In this document: in pieces, positions 60,595-63,316 of the stretch
Numbering within the stretch: the first letter of the stretch is position 1
Layout: each line of letters begins with the position of its first letter
Assembly: GCA_021776775.1 (NCBI GenBank)
Contig: JAJFFE010000374.1
Span: 1-63,316 of the forward strand
Reading direction: 5' to 3'
DNA: 63,316 nt
From: Planctomycetota bacterium
GTDB lineage: Bacteria; Planctomycetota; UBA8108; UBA1146; JAJFFE01
The notes under the pieces: generated by a model
What the model saw: only the letters and a program-made list of their open reading frames with translations
Database searches by the model: none
What the model was told of the DNA's origin: nothing
Position numbers and translations under genes: made by a program

Positions 60595-62003
60595 GATCGT
60601 TCTAGCCAATCGTCGAGGGTGGGTCGGGAGTCGGTATCGATCGAAGAAGAGTAGCCGTAGCCCGGGGCGTGAATCGAGGCGAGGTTCAGGGCGCCGTGGT
60701 CGATGCGCAGTTGCGCTTGCTCGCCGGTTCGGTGGTAAAGATCTGAGTGGTGCGTCAGCGCCGACTCCATTTCCGCCGCCGGAAGATGCGCCAGACCTCG
60801 AAAGTAGTGGTGTCCGTTGCGCTCGGCGTGCGGTAAGCCGAGGAGTTGGATCGTGGCGAGGTCCTGCTGCAGCGCCAACACCGGGAGATTGGTGAGATCC
60901 TCCGCCGACTGAAAGGCGCTCTGTTGCGTGACGCAATAGCCACGATTGATCAGCGCACGAAACACCCCTTTGCAATTCTTGACGGAGACGCCGCGGTAGC
61001 CGAGTTCGAACGCGTCGGGAAACGCGTCGACGCCGTGGTCGGCTTCGTCGATGATCAGCGGGGCGTGCGCGTTGACGCGGGCCAAGCTGCTGTGGCGGTT
61101 CGCGTCGAAGGTCGCCGATCGGTGCAGCGGCTGTTCGATATAACGCAGACGTTCGAGCAGCCGAGCCCCCGCCGAATCGGCCTTCACTGCGTCGAGCACG
61201 TCGGCGAGTTCGTCGAGATGCTGATACTGCTCGTTGCCGTCCAACGTCACGGAGTAGTCGGGCGCTTTGGATTCGAAGAACTTCGCCAGTTCGATCAGTC
61301 GCGGAACGTCGACCTCTTGACCGCCGCCGATCTTGACCTTGAAGATGGTGAGACCGTAGCGGTCGATGTCTTCTTCGAGCGCTTGCGGCAATCCATCCGC
61401 AACCCGTCGATCGTCGGGGATGTCGCTCACGCGCAGGAAGTCGAGCAACCCGACGGTGTGGCGAACGTGAACGGATCCCGAGGGTTGCTCCGGCAAGCTG
61501 TTGATCACACTTTCACGGCTGACGTCGGATAACACCTCTTCCGGACGGAATCCCAGCAGATCGCTCTTCACCGCGTCGAAAAAGGAGAGACCAGCGGCGC
61601 GACACGTGGCGTCGATCACCGCTCGTTCGATGAGCGACACCCCGAAGCCGGCGACGAGTCGTGTCGCCACCCCGACCGGCTGAACGCAGCTGCGGTACGC
61701 CTCCCACCAAGCTTCGAACACGGTCGAATCTCCGCAGGCGACAAACGCTTGACCCGCCGCGACCGCACTTCGCGCCAGCGCTTCGGAGTCTGCGCGGAGC
61801 GTCGTCTCCGGGTTCTTGTCGAACCACTTCGGAATCAACAAATCGGCGGAGTGCCCGACCGAAGGGGTGCCGTCCGCGCACTCGACCGTCACCCGTGCCG
61901 TGCAGTACGGCGTCTCTTCCAGAGTGAAGGCGCCGAACCGAAACGGAATTCGGGTTCGACACTCGGTCGCGAACAACTCGACACGCTGCACTCGAATCCG
62001 CAT
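60591..62003 (-). CDS. Enolase-superfamily enzyme (muconate-lactonizing-enzyme-like)
   Basis: ATG 62003 has AGTAGGTG upstream; 470 aa. The capping domain is at residues about 1-130. The barrel has KxK at Lys222/Lys224 (FKVKIGGG), metal ligands Asp255 (TLDGN), Glu290 (YIEQPL) and Glu320 (IIDEADHG), and Lys342/Lys345 (SVKNCKG). This is the MLE-subgroup set with all catalytic positions present, so it should abstract a proton alpha to a carboxylate (dehydration, cycloisomerisation or epimerisation). The substrate cannot be read. It is the first gene of the operon, with the three others downstream. Confidence 0.88.
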   Translation of the reverse strand: MRIRVQRVELFATECRTRIPFRFGAFTLEETPYCTARVTVECADGTPSVGHSADLLIPKWFDKNPETTLRADSEALARSAVAAGQAFVACGDSTVFEAWWEAYRSCVQPVGVATRLVAGFGVSLIERAVIDATCRAAGLSFFDAVKSDLLGFRPEEVLSDVSRESVINSLPEQPSGSVHVRHTVGLLDFLRVSDIPDDRRVADGLPQALEEDIDRYGLTIFKVKIGGGQEVDVPRLIELAKFFESKAPDYSVTLDGNEQYQHLDELADVLDAVKADSAGARLLERLRYIEQPLHRSATFDANRHSSLARVNAHAPLIIDEADHGVDAFPDAFELGYRGVSVKNCKGVFRALINRGYCVTQQSAFQSAEDLTNLPVLALQQDLATIQLLGLPHAERNGHHYFRGLAHLPAAEMESALTHHSDLYHRTGEQAQLRIDHGALNLASIHAPGYGYSSSIDTDSRPTLDDWLERS

Positions 62004-62011
62004 ACACACAC

Positions 62012-62740
62012 CTACTCGAAAATCTGTGCGATCTCGTCGGGCGTCACGCCCTCCTTGAGTTCGCGCAGCGCGTGGTAAATCACCGTCGCCAAGACGCCCC
62101 AGAACGATCCGCTCAACAAACCGATCCCGAAGCTCGTGAAGAAGTGGAGCGCATCGCCCTCTTGAAATCCTTCGACGCCTGACAGTGACACCACCGCGAT
62201 TCCGAACGTCGGAATGAACCAAATGATGATCACGACGAACAGTAACCCTAAGATGGCCCACCGCGAACCCGACGTCAGTCGAGCGCTTCGCGAGAAGCAG
62301 TCGAAGATCGGCTGACGTTCGGCCACGCACACCGGGATGATGACGCACCACATGGTGGCCAGAATCAGAGCGGGAATGATCAACAGGATGACTCCGAGCG
62401 TCAGGGCAATCGAAGCCAGCACGGTGAGTATCAGCACCGGTAGAAGAGACGCCATCCCGACATTCAGCGAGCGAGAGATGGACGCGGGAGCGCCGCGCAA
62501 CTCTTGGATCACCGCGAAGGTGTAGGTTCCGGTGACGAACGGGGTCGCGAAGAGCGAGTAGACAATGCTCACAAAACCGAAACTGACGAGATCGTCTTCG
62601 GTCAAGATTCGCGGGCCAAACAAATAGAAGCGGAGCAGCACCATCGGCGCATTGACGAAGAGTGCGATCAGAAAGAACGGAATCAGCTTGCGAAACCACA
62701 CCCGAAAGGTCGTCGCAAGCACGGCGCCGATATCCAACAT
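62012..62740 (-). CDS. Multi-pass membrane protein, GPDPase-membrane-domain/DUF4013-like
   Basis: ATG 62740 gives 242 aa with about six membrane segments, among them LIPFFLIALFVNAPMVLL, LLPVLILTVLASIALTLGVILLIIPALILATMWCVIIP and WAILGLLFVVIIIWFIPTFGIAVVSL. The soluble end is TPDEIAQIFE. The topology fits the membrane domain seen in some glycerophosphodiester phosphodiesterases and YciC/DUF4013-like proteins of unknown function. It stands eight bases upstream of the enolase-superfamily gene in the same direction but its function is not obviously linked. Confidence 0.7.
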   Translation of the reverse strand: MLDIGAVLATTFRVWFRKLIPFFLIALFVNAPMVLLRFYLFGPRILTEDDLVSFGFVSIVYSLFATPFVTGTYTFAVIQELRGAPASISRSLNVGMASLLPVLILTVLASIALTLGVILLIIPALILATMWCVIIPVCVAERQPIFDCFSRSARLTSGSRWAILGLLFVVIIIWFIPTFGIAVVSLSGVEGFQEGDALHFFTSFGIGLLSGSFWGVLATVIYHALRELKEGVTPDEIAQIFE

Positions 62741-62934
62741 GAATCCTCGAATCACGAGCCCGACGACGACTGCGGCCTGAAAGAACATCGCCCATCACGC
62801 AAGACTCGTCGACGCAGGCGCTCGGCGGGCACGCTTCTCGGAATCGTCGCATTCTTCCCAACCTGTCGCATACCGTCAAGCGCGCCGGTCCACCAAGCTT
62901 GTCCAGTTGCGAGCCCCGTGCTAGCGTACGTCCC

Positions 62935-63316
62935 ATGCGTGTCACCCTCCTCGCCCTGATCATCATGTGGACCTCGCCGCTCGTCGCGATCGAGGTCTCT
63001 CGCGACGACGTTCGCTCCCAAGTGCGGAGCGTCTTCGAGCGCGGTGAGTATCAGTCGGAACTGCCGACCGCGGCCGAAGCGGGGGCGGAACCAGGCGCCA
63101 GCCTTTTCGATCAATTGCTGCGCATTTTGGGCGCCGACAACGTCCGCGACGTGATTTGGCTCTGCCTCATCGCAGGCGCCGCGATCACCGTGGCATTGCT
63201 GGCCGTATGGTTGATCAAGCAGTGGGGCCCCGTGAGACGAACAACGGCGGCCCCCACTTCCGATCCCTCGCTCGAAGTGAGCGAGCGCCCGCTGGGCGAC
63301 GCCGACGCCCTGGCGA
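62935..63316 (+). CDS. Signal-anchored membrane protein, DUF4129-like N-terminus (3' end outside window)
   Basis: ATG 62935 opens a frame that runs off the end of the window. It has an N-terminal signal-like segment (VTLLALIIMWTSPLVA), a periplasmic stretch of about 60 residues (VRSQVRSVFERGEYQSELP...), and a second membrane segment (DVIWLCLIAGAAITVALLAVWLI) followed by a Pro/Thr-rich part. SVFERGEYQSELP before the second segment resembles the start of DUF4129 proteins. It is divergent from the 62012-62740 gene. The C-terminal half, needed to confirm the family, is missing. Confidence 0.55.
   Translation, partial: MRVTLLALIIMWTSPLVAIEVSRDDVRSQVRSVFERGEYQSELPTAAEAGAEPGASLFDQLLRILGADNVRDVIWLCLIAGAAITVALLAVWLIKQWGPVRRTTAAPTSDPSLEVSERPLGDADALA

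Noticed and set aside
62012..62966. Extension of the enolase-superfamily gene's frame upstream to 62966 (791 codons)
   Set aside because: The upstream part overlaps the membrane-protein gene on the same strand in another frame; the enolase capping domain begins at ATG 62003 with a ribosome-binding site.

Overview
The window is a high-GC bacterial chromosome segment (roughly 60% G+C by eye) with frequent GTG and TTG starts, many ATGA/GTGA start-stop overlaps and many secreted or membrane-anchored proteins of unknown function. A lipid A-type acyltransferase indicates a Gram-negative envelope. The large secreted protein at 18022-20850 ends in a paired dockerin-like calcium-binding tail of a kind common in Planctomycetota, and the rest of the gene content fits that phylum. 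This is an inference; there is no rRNA or other phylogenetic marker in the window. I see no tRNA, rRNA or CRISPR array.

Layout. 0-9.4 kb (minus strand): two anchored beta-rich proteins, an LpxL/HtrB-like acyltransferase, an RRM RNA-binding protein, a DinB/DUF1569 protein overlapping a single-chain pyruvate carboxylase, then hflK-hflC. 9.7-15.7 kb (plus): a secreted S9 glutamyl-endopeptidase-like peptidase, an FG-GAP/VCBS repeat protein, a membrane-tethered TAXI-type binding protein and a 72-aa membrane protein. 15.6-21.2 kb is repeat-rich: a 172-bp direct repeat, a 107-bp direct repeat, a 30-bp tandem repeat and a MITE-like inverted-repeat element, together with a Uma2 nuclease and the dockerin-like protein. 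22.3-33.3 kb: two divergent MacAB-type export systems, TolC-adaptor-ATPase-permease on minus and adaptor-ATPase-two permeases on plus; the last permease has a frameshift. 33.4-36.3 kb: DinB protein and a transglutaminase/alpha-beta hydrolase fusion. 36.4-40.8 kb: a sensory module (PhnD-like binding protein with a hybrid histidine kinase, divergent from an HD-GYP response regulator). 40.9-43.4 kb: serine hydrolase and tyrosine recombinase, followed by a lower-GC stretch (43.4-45.9 kb) with poorly conserved secreted proteins. 46.7-50.4 kb: an overlapping three-gene envelope-lipid operon (secreted protein, desaturase fused to a Rossmann domain, LtaS-like phosphotransferase). 50.9-56.2 kb: membrane protein, WD40 protein, TPR-like protein and a secreted protein, all unassigned. 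56.4-62.0 kb: a tightly overlapping four-gene operon (enolase-superfamily enzyme, Old Yellow Enzyme-type oxidoreductase, Nramp-fold transporter lacking the metal-binding motif, DUF993 aldolase-like protein). 62.0-63.3 kb: two membrane proteins, the second cut by the window end.

The best candidate for an undescribed system is the 56.4-62.0 kb operon, which looks like uptake plus a short catabolic route for a small organic acid or sugar derivative, with an Nramp-like carrier in which the DPGN metal motif reads GGGT. The 46.7-50.4 kb lipid operon with its desaturase-Rossmann fusion is second. All assignments rest on motif reading by eye; no search or alignment was run.
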